A DNA stretch of 59,505 bases from Ruminiclostridium sp. (GTDB lineage: Bacteria; Bacillota; Clostridia; Oscillospirales; Oscillospiraceae), in NCBI GenBank assembly GCA_022792035.1, contig JAAWAE010000027.1, forward strand, positions 1 to 59,505, written 5' to 3'. The position numbers and the translations under genes are program-made. The notes below the pieces were generated by a model that had not been told where the DNA came from, did no database searches, and saw only the letters and a program-made list of their open reading frames with translations. This document shows positions 1 to 8,019 of the stretch, one piece after another (the first letter of the stretch is position 1; each line of letters opens with the position of its first letter).

Positions 1-706
1 GCTTGCAGAAGAATTCCAGCTCCATCTGCTCGAACTCCCGGGTACGGAAGGTGAAGTTGCCGGGGGTGATCTCGTTGCGGAAGGACTTGCCGATCTGGCA
101 GACGCCGAAGGGGAGTTTTTTCCGGGTGGTGCGCTGGACGTTCTGGAAATTGACAAAAATGCCCTGGGCGGTTTCGGGGCGCAGGTAGACGGTGTTTTTA
201 GCGTCCTCGGTCACCCCCTGGAAGGTTTTGAACATCAGGTTGAACTGACGGATCTCGGTCCAGTCGTGGGCGCCGCAGGAGGGGCAGGCGATGGCGTGCT
301 CGTCGATGAAGGCTTTCATCTCCGCCTGGGATAGGGCGTCCACGGACTTGCCCAGCTCAAAGCTGCTGGTCTGGCACCAGTCCTCGATGACCTTATCGGC
401 GCGGAAGCGTTCCTTGCAGGACTTGCAGTCCATCAGGGGGTCGGAGAAGCCGCCCACATGGCCGGAGGCCACCCAGACCTGGGGGTTCATCAGAATGGCG
501 GCGTCCAGGCCCACGTTATAGGGGTGTTCCTGAACGAACTTTTTCCACCAGGCGCGCTTGAGGGTGTTTATCAGCTCCACGCCCAGGGGGCCGTAGTCCC
601 AGGTGTTGGCCAGGCCGCCATAGATCTCACTGCCGGGGAAGACGAAGCCCCGGCCCTTACAGAGATTGACAATTTTCTCCATGGTCTTTTCACGGTTGCT
701 CAGCAT
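1..706 (-). CDS. glyS: Glycyl-tRNA synthetase (class II, dimeric type), N-terminal part; truncated by window edge
   Basis: Reverse-strand reading gives [58 protein letters not shown]..., typical GlyRS N-terminus. Confidence 0.92.
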   Translation of the reverse strand, partial: MLSNREKTMEKIVNLCKGRGFVFPGSEIYGGLANTWDYGPLGVELINTLKRAWWKKFVQEHPYNVGLDAAILMNPQVWVASGHVGGFSDPLMDCKSCKERFRADKVIEDWCQTSSFELGKSVDALSQAEMKAFIDEHAIACPSCGAHDWTEIRQFNLMFKTFQGVTEDAKNTVYLRPETAQGIFVNFQNVQRTTRKKLPFGVCQIGKSFRNEITPGNFTFRTREFEQMELEFFCK

Positions 707-821
707 AATAAAAATATCTCCTCTCTCACCGGCTGGCTGCCGGCGGGTCATAAAGCCATAATAGATTTATTATATCCAAAGCGGGAGGTCTGTCAAGTTT
801 TTGCGGCGAATTTGTATAAAA

Positions 822-868
822 AACCACCGTCAGACCCAGAATCGGGTTTGACGGCAGCTCTTTTTGCA
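822..868. terminator. Bidirectional hairpin terminator (CCGTCAGACCC..GGGTTTGACGG with T-runs on both sides)
   Basis: Inverted repeat flanked by CTCTTTTTG on + and GGTTTTTT on -. Confidence 0.6.
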
Positions 869-875
869 AAAACCG

Positions 876-904
876 TTGTCATCATCGACAGACTATGCTA
901 AACT
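876..904 (+). promoter_or_regulatory. SigA-type promoter of toxin copy 1 (TTGTCA-17-TAAACT)
   Basis: -35 at 876-881, -10 at 899-904, 17 bp spacer; same arrangement in copies 2 and 3. Confidence 0.7.
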
Positions 905-1009
905 ATACCTGCTGTAGCGAAAGGCTGCGGCTTATGGCGGTCAGCCCTCCATCAACCGGGGGCGCATCTTTTTTCGGTGGCCCCCCGGCAGGGGAGGGGG
1001 GTGAGAGCT

Positions 1010-1114
1010 ATGACAATTACTCTGACGATTACAGAGCTTTGCCAAATCGCTCTCGTCGTTCTTCAGTCGATCACACTTTATCATGTGATCAAGAACGATC
1101 GCAATAAGCGATAA
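1010..1114 (+). CDS. Putative holin-like small hydrophobic toxin peptide (34 aa), type I TA copy 1
   Basis: MTITLTITELCQIALVVLQSITLYHVIKNDRNKR; strong SD GGAGGGGGGTGAG; resembles the Hol_Tox/TxpA-like small peptide class. Confidence 0.65.
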   Translation: MTITLTITELCQIALVVLQSITLYHVIKNDRNKR

Positions 1115-1197
1115 AAAGAGTAACCGCCTGGGTGCCGGCCAGACGGTTACATATTCTTTCGCATAACCTGAGGGCTGGCCGCTAGCCAAATCCTCTA
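1112..1197 (-). ncRNA. Predicted cis-antisense RNA antitoxin, copy 1
   Basis: Promoter TTGACA-17-TATACT on minus strand (1231-1203), ending at hairpin GTAACCG...CGGTTAC followed by TCTTTTTA; overlaps the toxin mRNA 3' part. Confidence 0.6.
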
Positions 1198-1202
1198 GCT
1201 AC

Positions 1203-1231
1203 AGTATACCCGCCGCCCTCCTGCTTGTCAA
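1203..1231 (-). promoter_or_regulatory. Antitoxin RNA promoter copy 1 (TTGACA-17-TATACT)
   Basis: Perfect or near-perfect SigA consensus on minus strand, inside the toxin terminator hairpin. Confidence 0.75.
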
Positions 1232-1250
1232 GAGGGCGGCGGTACTTTTT
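1210..1250 (+). terminator. Toxin mRNA terminator copy 1
   Basis: CCGCCGCCCTC-loop-GAGGGCGGCGG then TACTTTTTTG. Confidence 0.7.
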
Positions 1251-1261
1251 TGCAAAAACCA

Positions 1262-1290
1262 TTGCCATCATCCACAGACTATGCTAAACT
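1262..1290 (+). promoter_or_regulatory. SigA-type promoter of toxin copy 2 (TTGCCA-17-TAAACT)
   Basis: -35 1262-1267, -10 1285-1290. Confidence 0.7.
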
Positions 1291-1396
1291 ATATCTGCTG
1301 TAGCGAAAGGCTGCGGCTTATGGCGGTCAGCCCTCCATCAACAGGGGGGCGGAACCTTTTGGTTGCGGCCCCCTGGAAGGGGAGGGGGTGAGAGCT

Positions 1397-1503
1397 ATGA
1401 CGATTCTCTGTCCGTTACAGAGCTTTGTCAAATCGCTCTTGTCGTTTTGCAGGCAATCACGCTTTACCGTGTGATCAAGAACGACCGCGAGAAAAAAGAG
1501 TAA
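1397..1503 (+). pseudogene. Holin-like toxin copy 2, apparently frameshifted after the start codon
   Basis: Frame at 1414-1503 encodes VTELCQIALVVLQAITLYRVIKNDREKKE*, homologous to copy 1, but the ATG at 1397 is out of frame (1-nt deletion relative to copy 1). Confidence 0.6.
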
Positions 1504-1589
1504 CCGCCTGACTAGGACCCAAGCGGTTACAAGTACGGTTACATAATCGTATTTACTAACTGAGGGCTGGCCGTTAGCCAAGACCTCTA
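1493..1589 (-). ncRNA. Predicted cis-antisense RNA antitoxin, copy 2
   Basis: Minus-strand promoter TTGACA-17-TATACT (1623-1595) and terminator GTAACCGCTTGG..CAGGCGGTTAC-TCTTTTTT. Confidence 0.6.
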
Positions 1590-1619
1590 GCTACAGTATA
1601 CCCGCCGCCCTCCTGCTTG

Positions 1620-2087
1620 TCAAGGGGGCGGCGGTACTTTTTTCTCCCGCATCCCCGCAAAAAAGCCCCGCAGCAGCGACGCGCACGCCTCCTCCAAGAT
1701 ATGCCCCACGATCTTGGGATGATGCCGGAACCGCTCCTCAAACAGATTCAGCACCGACCCGCAGGCCCCAAAGTCCCGGTCCTTCGCCCCGTAATACACC
1801 TCCGGGACTCTGGCGCTGATGATCCCCCCGGCACACATGGGACACGGCTCCAGGGTCACATACAGCCGGCACCCATACAGCCGCCAATCCCCCAAAACCC
1901 GGCTGGCCTCCTGGATGGCCAGCAGCTCCGCGTGGGCCAGGGGGTCCTGCCGCTCCTCCCGCCGGTTCCTGCCCCTGCCGATCACCGCGCCGTCCTTTAC
2001 GATCACGCAGCCCACCGGCACCTCGCCTGCCTGGAACGCCTCCCGGGCCAGCGCCAGCGCCTGGGCCATAAACACCTCATGTTCCAT
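1620..2087 (-). CDS. tadA: tRNA(adenine34) deaminase
   Basis: HAE and PCxxC zinc motifs (PLAHAELLAI... LEPCPMCAG). Confidence 0.95.
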   Translation of the reverse strand: MEHEVFMAQALALAREAFQAGEVPVGCVIVKDGAVIGRGRNRREERQDPLAHAELLAIQEASRVLGDWRLYGCRLYVTLEPCPMCAGGIISARVPEVYYGAKDRDFGACGSVLNLFEERFRHHPKIVGHILEEACASLLRGFFAGMREKKVPPPP

Positions 2088-2103
2088 AAACCCCTCCGCG
2101 AAA

Positions 2104-2132
2104 AGAAGGGATGCCCCGGGGCATCCCTTCCG
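2104..2132. terminator. Hairpin AAGGGATGCCCC/GGGGCATCCCTT between aspS and tadA
   Basis: Perfect inverted repeat, T-rich flanks. Confidence 0.6.
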
Positions 2133-2136
2133 TTTT

Positions 2137-3924
2137 TTATCCCTCTTCCACCGCCGTCACGGCAATGGACAGGTCATCCAGCTGCTTCTGGTCCACCACG
2201 TCGGGACAGTCCATCATCAGGTCCGACGCGTTCTGCACCTTGGGGAAGGCGATCACGTCCCGGATGGAGCTGGCTCCCGTCATCAGCATCACGAGCCGGT
2301 CCAGGCCGTAGGCCAGGCCGCCGTGGGGCGGTGCTCCGTACTGGAAGGCATTCACCAGGTGCCCGAACCGCTCCTGGATATCCTCCTGGCTCAGCCCCAG
2401 CGCCTGGAAGGCTTTGGTCTGCAATTCCGGCGTGTTGATCCGGATGGACCCGCCGCCCAGCTCGGTCCCGTTGAGCACGATATCATAGGCCCGGGCGCGG
2501 CAGTTCTTCTTGTCGGTGAGCATCTTGTCCTCATCCTCGGTCATGGGGGCGGTGAAGGGATGGTGCATGGCTTGATACCGCTCCTCCTCCTCGGACCACT
2601 CGAACATGGGGAACTCCGTCACCCACAGGAAGCGGAAGTCACGGGGGTCCAGCAGGTCCAGCTGCTTGGCGCACTCCACCCGCAGCGCGCCCAGGGCGGC
2701 AAAGACCACTTCGTCCTTGGCATCGCCCACGATGAGGATCAGGTCCCCGTCCTTGGCTCCGGCCCGCTCCAGGATGGCGGCGTTTTCCTCGTCGGTGAGG
2801 AATTTCTGATAGGAGGAGGTCACTTTCCCGTCCAGCATCCTGGCCCAGGCGAGACCTTTCGCCCGATAGGTTTTCACAAAGTCCCCCAGCTTGTCGATCT
2901 TCTTCCGGGGGAAGTCGGCGGCGTGGCCGTTCAGGTTGATGAGACGCACGCTCCCCCCTGCCTCGATGGCGCTGGTGAACACGCCGAAGCCGCAGTCCTT
3001 CACCAGGTCCGAGATATCTTTCAGTTCAAAGCCGAAGCGCAGGTCCGGCTTGTCCGAACCGAAGCGGTCCATGGCCTCCCGCCAAGGCATCCGCTGGAAG
3101 GGGGTTGCGACCTCCACGCCCAGGACTTCCTGGAATACGCGCTTGAGGAAACCCTCTTGGATTTCTTGGATCTGTTCCTCATCCAGGAAGGACATTTCCA
3201 GGTCGATCTGGGTGAATTCCGGCTGGCGGTCTGCCCGCAGGTCCTCGTCCCGGAAGCAGCGGGCGATTTGGAAGTAGCGGTCGAAGCCCGAGAGCATCAG
3301 CAGCTGCTTATACTGCTGGGGGGACTGGGGCAGGGCGTAAAACTTCCCGGGGTGTACCCGGGAGGGCACCAGGTAGTCCCGGGCGCCTTCTGGGGTGGAT
3401 TTGGTTAGGATGGGGGTCTCGATCTCCAAAAAGCCCTGCTCGTCGTAGTAGTCCCGGCAGATCTTGACGATCTTATGGCGCAGGGCGATCATCCGCTGCA
3501 TATCCGGGCGGCGCAGGTCCAGATAGCGGTATTTTAAGCGCACCACGTCCTTTACGTCGGAATCTTCCACGATTTCAAAGGGGGGCGTCTCTGCTTTGGC
3601 CAGCAGGCGCAGTTCGGTGACGTCGATCTCCACGTCTCCGGTGGGCAGCTCGGGGTTCTTTGCCTCCCGCTCCCGCACCTTCCCCACGGCGGCGATGACG
3701 TATTCTCCCCGCAGGGCGGATGCTTTCTCAAAAATATCCCGGGGGGTGCTGTCGTCAAAGGCCAGCTGCAGCAGGCCCGTCCGGTCCCGCAGGTCGATGA
3801 AGACCAGGCCCCCCAAATCCCGGCGGCGCTGGACCCAGCCGCAGACGGAAACCGTCCGGCCGGCGTCTCCGGCCCGCAGGGTGCCGCAGTAGTCTGTGCG
3901 GCGGAACTGTTCTAATTTATCCAT
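2137..3924 (-). CDS. aspS: Aspartyl-tRNA synthetase
   Basis: Full-length class II AspRS, MDKLEQFRRTDYCGTLRAGDAGRTVSVCGWVQRRRDLGGLVFIDLRDRTG. Confidence 0.97.
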   Translation of the reverse strand: MDKLEQFRRTDYCGTLRAGDAGRTVSVCGWVQRRRDLGGLVFIDLRDRTGLLQLAFDDSTPRDIFEKASALRGEYVIAAVGKVREREAKNPELPTGDVEIDVTELRLLAKAETPPFEIVEDSDVKDVVRLKYRYLDLRRPDMQRMIALRHKIVKICRDYYDEQGFLEIETPILTKSTPEGARDYLVPSRVHPGKFYALPQSPQQYKQLLMLSGFDRYFQIARCFRDEDLRADRQPEFTQIDLEMSFLDEEQIQEIQEGFLKRVFQEVLGVEVATPFQRMPWREAMDRFGSDKPDLRFGFELKDISDLVKDCGFGVFTSAIEAGGSVRLINLNGHAADFPRKKIDKLGDFVKTYRAKGLAWARMLDGKVTSSYQKFLTDEENAAILERAGAKDGDLILIVGDAKDEVVFAALGALRVECAKQLDLLDPRDFRFLWVTEFPMFEWSEEEERYQAMHHPFTAPMTEDEDKMLTDKKNCRARAYDIVLNGTELGGGSIRINTPELQTKAFQALGLSQEDIQERFGHLVNAFQYGAPPHGGLAYGLDRLVMLMTGASSIRDVIAFPKVQNASDLMMDCPDVVDQKQLDDLSIAVTAVEEG

Positions 3925-3955
3925 GTCGTTTCCCTCTCTCTCATTGGATGGCTCG

Positions 3956-4039
3956 TTATGCTCCGGTAAAGTGCCGGAAGGCGATCAGTGCGATGGTCAG
4001 CACCACAAGATAGATGATCAATTTTGCTCTCGGTCCCAC
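3956..4039 (-). CDS. Small hydrophobic peptide (27 aa), hypothetical
   Basis: GTG start after AGGAGGAG SD: MGPRAKLIIYLVVLTIALIAFRHFTGA, single TM-like helix. Confidence 0.4.
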   Translation of the reverse strand: MGPRAKLIIYLVVLTIALIAFRHFTGA

Positions 4040-4049
4040 GGGCTCCTCC

Positions 4050-5408
4050 TTATCCTTTTTCCTGGATGGGACGGCCTTTGGCCCGCTCTGCCACCCCTTG
4101 GGCGATCTGCGCGGCGGCGGTCTCTGGTGCCAGGGTCTGCTGCTCTCCGGTGGTCATGTCTTTGACCTTCACTTGGCCGTTGGCGATCTCGTCCTCTCCC
4201 AGGAAGACGACGTAGGGGATCTTGAGCTTATCGGCGTAGCTCATTTTTGCCTTGAACTTTTTGTCTTCTCGGTAGACTTGGGTCCGGATGCCTCTCTGGC
4301 GCAGCTGGGTGGCGAAGGCGATGGCGGGGCTGAGATCGGCGGTCATGGGCAGGATCAGGGCGTCGGCGGGGGCGGTGTTGAGGGATTCGTTGAGATATCC
4401 CTGTTCTCCCAGAACGTAGAACAGCCGGGTCAGGCCGATGGAGATGCCCACGCCGGGGAGTTTTTTATCCGTATAGTAGCCGGCCAGATCGTCGTAGCGG
4501 CCGCCGGAGCAGATGGAGCCGATGCCCGGGTGGTCCAGCAGGATGGTCTCGTACACGGTCCCGGTATAATAATCCAGGCCCCGGGCGATGCTCAGGTCAA
4601 TGGCGAAATTGGCTTGGGGGACGCCGTAGGCTGGCAGCAGTTCTGCTACCAGGCGCAGTTCTGACAGGCCCTCGTCGAAGATGTCGCTGCGTCCTTGGTA
4701 GCGTTCCAGGGCGGTGAATACCTCTGCACTGTCTCCGGTGATGGAGGTGAAGTGCAGGATTTCCTGGGCGCTTTCCGCGGGGATGCCCGCTTCTTCCAAA
4801 AGCTGCTGGACTTTTTCCGGGCCGATTTTGTCCAGTTTATCCACGGTGCGCATGATTTCTCCGGCGCGGGTTTCTAGGCCCAGGATGGTATAGAAGCCGT
4901 TGAGGAGTTTGCGGTTGTTGACGCGGATACAGAAGCGTTCCAGGCCCAGGGAGGAGAAGAGCTGGTAGATGATGGCGGGGATTTCCGCCTCGTTGCTGAT
5001 GTCCAGTTTGCCGTCGCCGATGACGTCGATGTCGCACTGGTAGAATTCCCGGAAGCGGCCCCGCTGGGCGCGCTCTCCCCGGTAGACTTTGCCGATCTGG
5101 TAGCGGCGGAAGGGGAAGGTCAGCTCGCTGTAGTGCAGGGCGACGTATTTGGCCAGGGGGACGGTGAGGTCGAAGCGCAGGGCCAGGTCACTGTCTCCCT
5201 TGGTGAAGCGGTAGATTTGTTTCTCGGTCTCGCCGCCGCCTTTGGCCAGGAGGATTTCCGCCGATTCGATCACTGGGGTATCCAGGGGAGTGAAGCCGTA
5301 GTTGGCGTACGTCTGGCGCAGCTGCTCCAGCATCTGCTCAAACTGCTGCTGGGCTGGCGGGAGCAGTTCCATAAAACCGGACAGGGTCCGGGGTTTGATC
5401 CGTTCCAT
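4050..5408 (-). CDS. hisS: Histidyl-tRNA synthetase
   Basis: Full-length HisRS signature (RGLDYYTGTVYE, GGRYDDL). Confidence 0.97.
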   Translation of the reverse strand: MERIKPRTLSGFMELLPPAQQQFEQMLEQLRQTYANYGFTPLDTPVIESAEILLAKGGGETEKQIYRFTKGDSDLALRFDLTVPLAKYVALHYSELTFPFRRYQIGKVYRGERAQRGRFREFYQCDIDVIGDGKLDISNEAEIPAIIYQLFSSLGLERFCIRVNNRKLLNGFYTILGLETRAGEIMRTVDKLDKIGPEKVQQLLEEAGIPAESAQEILHFTSITGDSAEVFTALERYQGRSDIFDEGLSELRLVAELLPAYGVPQANFAIDLSIARGLDYYTGTVYETILLDHPGIGSICSGGRYDDLAGYYTDKKLPGVGISIGLTRLFYVLGEQGYLNESLNTAPADALILPMTADLSPAIAFATQLRQRGIRTQVYREDKKFKAKMSYADKLKIPYVVFLGEDEIANGQVKVKDMTTGEQQTLAPETAAAQIAQGVAERAKGRPIQEKG

Positions 5409-5439
5409 CGTTCTGTTTCCTTTCTTTTTTGCCTATCAT

Positions 5440-5515
5440 TGCTTGGGCTGCGCCCAAACCCGCCAGGGCTTCGCCCTGGACCCACCGCCCTTTGAAAAGG
5501 GCGGCCCGAAACTTT
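5440..5515. repeat. Dispersed palindromic intergenic repeat, family member R1
   Basis: GGGCTGCGCCCAAACCCGCCAGGGCTTCGCCCTGGACCCACCGCCCTTTGAAAAGGGCGGCC; related to copies at 23.7, 34.6, 50.4 and 53.1 kb. Confidence 0.5.
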
Positions 5516-5587
5516 TATGCTCCTCCTATCGTGACGCATCTCTCCTACGCAAAAGAGAGCTTCCCAGGGAAGCCCTCTTTTCTCGTA

Positions 5588-6004
5588 TCATACTGTCACG
5601 GGCTTATAGGTGGGGTTGATGATCTCTCTCCAATCCAAGTCACCCCGCTCCAGGCCGTGGATCAGGATCTCCGCCGTGGCGGCGTTGGTGGCAAAGGGGA
5701 TATTATACTGGTCGCACATCTGGGTGATGTACTTCAGGTCCTCGTCCAGCTCTGTGCTCTGGGGGTCAGAGAAGAAAAAGACCATGTCGATTTCATTGTA
5801 GGCGATCCGCGCCCCGATCTGCTGGCTGCCGCCATGATCGTGGCTGAGAAAGAGCCGCACCGGCAGTCCCGTGGCCTTGGCCACCAGGCGCCCTGTGCTG
5901 TTGGTGGCGCAGACGGTATGCTTGGCCAATACGCCGCAGTAGGCAATACAGAACTGCACCATAAGCTCTTTCTTGTTGTCGTGACTCATCAGTGCGATAT
6001 TCAT
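5588..6004 (-). CDS. mgsA: Methylglyoxal synthase
   Basis: MNIALMSHDNKKELMVQFCIAY...ATNSTGRL...GGSQQIGARI. Confidence 0.95.
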   Translation of the reverse strand: MNIALMSHDNKKELMVQFCIAYCGVLAKHTVCATNSTGRLVAKATGLPVRLFLSHDHGGSQQIGARIAYNEIDMVFFFSDPQSTELDEDLKYITQMCDQYNIPFATNAATAEILIHGLERGDLDWREIINPTYKPVTV

Positions 6005-6076
6005 TCAGGGTTCATCCTTTCCTCTTGCCCCGCCGGACCGGCGCGGTGGGGCTTGCTTCTCAATGGCGTCTCCCCG

Positions 6077-6820
6077 CTAGCGCAGATGCATCACTGGCGT
6101 TTCCCGTCCGATCAGCCGCAGGGCGATGTTCCGATAGGCGGCGCTGGCGCTGCGCCCGCCGCCTTCTGGCAGGAGCCGGCCGCTGCCCGCGGCCAGGACC
6201 ACCTGCGTGTCTTCTGGGACGATGCCCAGCAGAGGAAGACCTGCCGTGTCCATGGCGTCGTCGATGGTGGTGCCCAGCCGCCGCAGCAATCGCGCCCGCA
6301 CCCGGTTCACCACCAGGTGCACCCGCTTGAGCTGCGCCAGCTGCAGCACCACCCGCTGGGCGTCCCGCAGGCAGGCCGGGTCGCTCTGGGACACCACAAT
6401 GGCCCGGTCCGCCCCGCACACCGCCAGCCGGAAACCCGGCCCCAATCCCGCCGGACAGTCCAGCAGGATCAAGTCATATTCCTCCCGGGCCTGCGCAAGC
6501 AGGCCGCGAAACCCCTCCTCGTCGGGGAAGGGGTCCGGCAGGGTCAAGGGGGCGGTGAGCAGATACAGCCGCTGCTGCGCGGGGTGAGCCACGGCGGCCC
6601 GGTTCAGGGTACTGCGTCCGGCCAGCACGTCGGTAAAATCCATCAGCGCCGCGTCGGACATCCCAAGGGAAAGGTCCAGGTTCCGCAGGCCCACGTCGCA
6701 GTCAATGCACAGCACCCGCCGCCCCAATCGGGCCAGCGCGGCGCCCAGTCCCGCGGTGAGGGAGGTCTTCCCCGTCCCGCCTTTTCCCGATGTGATGACG
6801 ATCACTTCACCCACAGGCAT
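6077..6820 (-). CDS. MinD/ParA family ATPase
   Basis: MPVGEVIVITSGKGGTGKTSLTAGLGAALARLGRRVLCIDCDVGLRNLDLSLGM; deviant Walker A. Confidence 0.88.
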   Translation of the reverse strand: MPVGEVIVITSGKGGTGKTSLTAGLGAALARLGRRVLCIDCDVGLRNLDLSLGMSDAALMDFTDVLAGRSTLNRAAVAHPAQQRLYLLTAPLTLPDPFPDEEGFRGLLAQAREEYDLILLDCPAGLGPGFRLAVCGADRAIVVSQSDPACLRDAQRVVLQLAQLKRVHLVVNRVRARLLRRLGTTIDDAMDTAGLPLLGIVPEDTQVVLAAGSGRLLPEGGGRSASAAYRNIALRLIGRETPVMHLR

Positions 6821-6985
6821 TCCTCCTGAAAGTTCTGCTTCATTGTAGCATAAAACCCGCAATCTTGCAAGCATTTTTGTGCAAAGATACTAAAAAAACT
6901 TCCCCCGGACCTGCGTCCTTTCCACAGGATGGGACAGTTTCCCCCCCGAAGCTCCTCCGGGGGGCTTTGGGGCTTGTCTGGCCCC

Positions 6986-7726
6986 TTATCGGCCTGGGGC
7001 CGCGGCCCCTTCCTTCATCTTTGCCCAGCTGCGGGGGTAGCGTTCGGGGGTGGGGGCTTGTTTGTGGACCGTCACCAGGCGGTGGAAGATGTCCGTGTCC
7101 GGGAGCTTATAGTCCATGACGTAGGGGGCCTGACCACCTAGCTTGGCGATGAGGTCTCGGGCCGCGTCGATCTCCTGGTCCGTCTTGTTGCTCTTCATGG
7201 CCAGGAACAGCCCCCCTACCTTCACGAAGGGCAGGCACAACTCTGCCAGCACCGGCATGGAGGCCACCGCCCGGGAGACCACCACGTCATATCCCTCCCG
7301 CTGCTCCTCTTCCCGGGCCAGGACTTCTCCCCGGCCGTGGCAGAAGGCTTCCACGCCCTGGGGCATCTCCAACGCCTCTTCACACAGGCGCTGCAGCCAG
7401 TCTAAACGCTTCTTGGTGCTGTCCAGGAGGGTCAGGGAGATGGTGGGTTCTAAGATCTTCAGCACCAGACCCGGGAACCCCGCCCCGGTGCCCACATCCA
7501 GCACCCGCTTATGGGGAAAGGCCCGGGTGGGGAGGAGGGCGGCGCTGTCGAAAAAGTGCAGCCGGATCACCTCCCAGGGGTCGGTGATGGCCGTCAGGTT
7601 CATGACTTGATTCTGCGCCAGGAGGGCTTCCAGGTAGCGGTCCAGCCGCTCCAGCGCCCTCTCGTCGGGGTTCAGGCCCAGCTGGTGCAGTCCCTGGGCC
7701 AGATAGTCCCGTTGTTCCTTCGTCAT
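6986..7726 (-). CDS. rsmG: 16S rRNA (guanine527-N7)-methyltransferase
   Basis: FFDSAALLP...VLDVGTGAGFPGLVLKI; RsmG/GidB family. Confidence 0.93.
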   Translation of the reverse strand: MTKEQRDYLAQGLHQLGLNPDERALERLDRYLEALLAQNQVMNLTAITDPWEVIRLHFFDSAALLPTRAFPHKRVLDVGTGAGFPGLVLKILEPTISLTLLDSTKKRLDWLQRLCEEALEMPQGVEAFCHGRGEVLAREEEQREGYDVVVSRAVASMPVLAELCLPFVKVGGLFLAMKSNKTDQEIDAARDLIAKLGGQAPYVMDYKLPDTDIFHRLVTVHKQAPTPERYPRSWAKMKEGAAAPGR

Positions 7727-7729
7727 CGC

Positions 7730-7912
7730 TCAAAACTCCAAGATCGCGCCGGAGGCCAGGGAGTAGGTGTACATGATCACCAGAAAGACCATGAAGGCCA
7801 CCCCCGCCCAGGCCAGCAGGCGGGCCTTGCGGCTGTATCCCTTCTCTGGCTCCTGAGGGCCGCGCTTGTCCTTGTTCTCTTCCATTTCGGGCTCCTTTCC
7901 TGGCCGCTTCAT
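7730..7912 (-). CDS. Small single-TM hypothetical protein
   Basis: Directly upstream of rsmG; one hydrophobic helix AWAGVAFMVFLVIMYTYSLASG. Confidence 0.5.
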   Translation of the reverse strand: MKRPGKEPEMEENKDKRGPQEPEKGYSRKARLLAWAGVAFMVFLVIMYTYSLASGAILEF

Positions 7913-7935
7913 TTTCTTTCGTGGGGAGAAATACT

Positions 7936-8019
7936 GGGTCCGCAGAAGTCAAACTGTCCACCGGATGTCCCTTCATCCGGGGGCACTTAACCGGTGGGCA
8001 GACTGCCCTCTGCGGACCC
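7936..8019. other. Structured intergenic element (nested inverted repeats)
   Basis: Outer stem GGGTCCGCAGA (7936-7946)/TCTGCGGACCC (8009-8019); inner CCACCGG/CCGGTGG and CCGGATG/CATCCGG. Confidence 0.45.

Noticed and set aside
5409-5587. T-box leader upstream of hisS or other tRNA synthetase genes
   Set aside because: No T-box specifier/antiterminator core (TGGNACCGCG) seen upstream of hisS, aspS, serS or glyS
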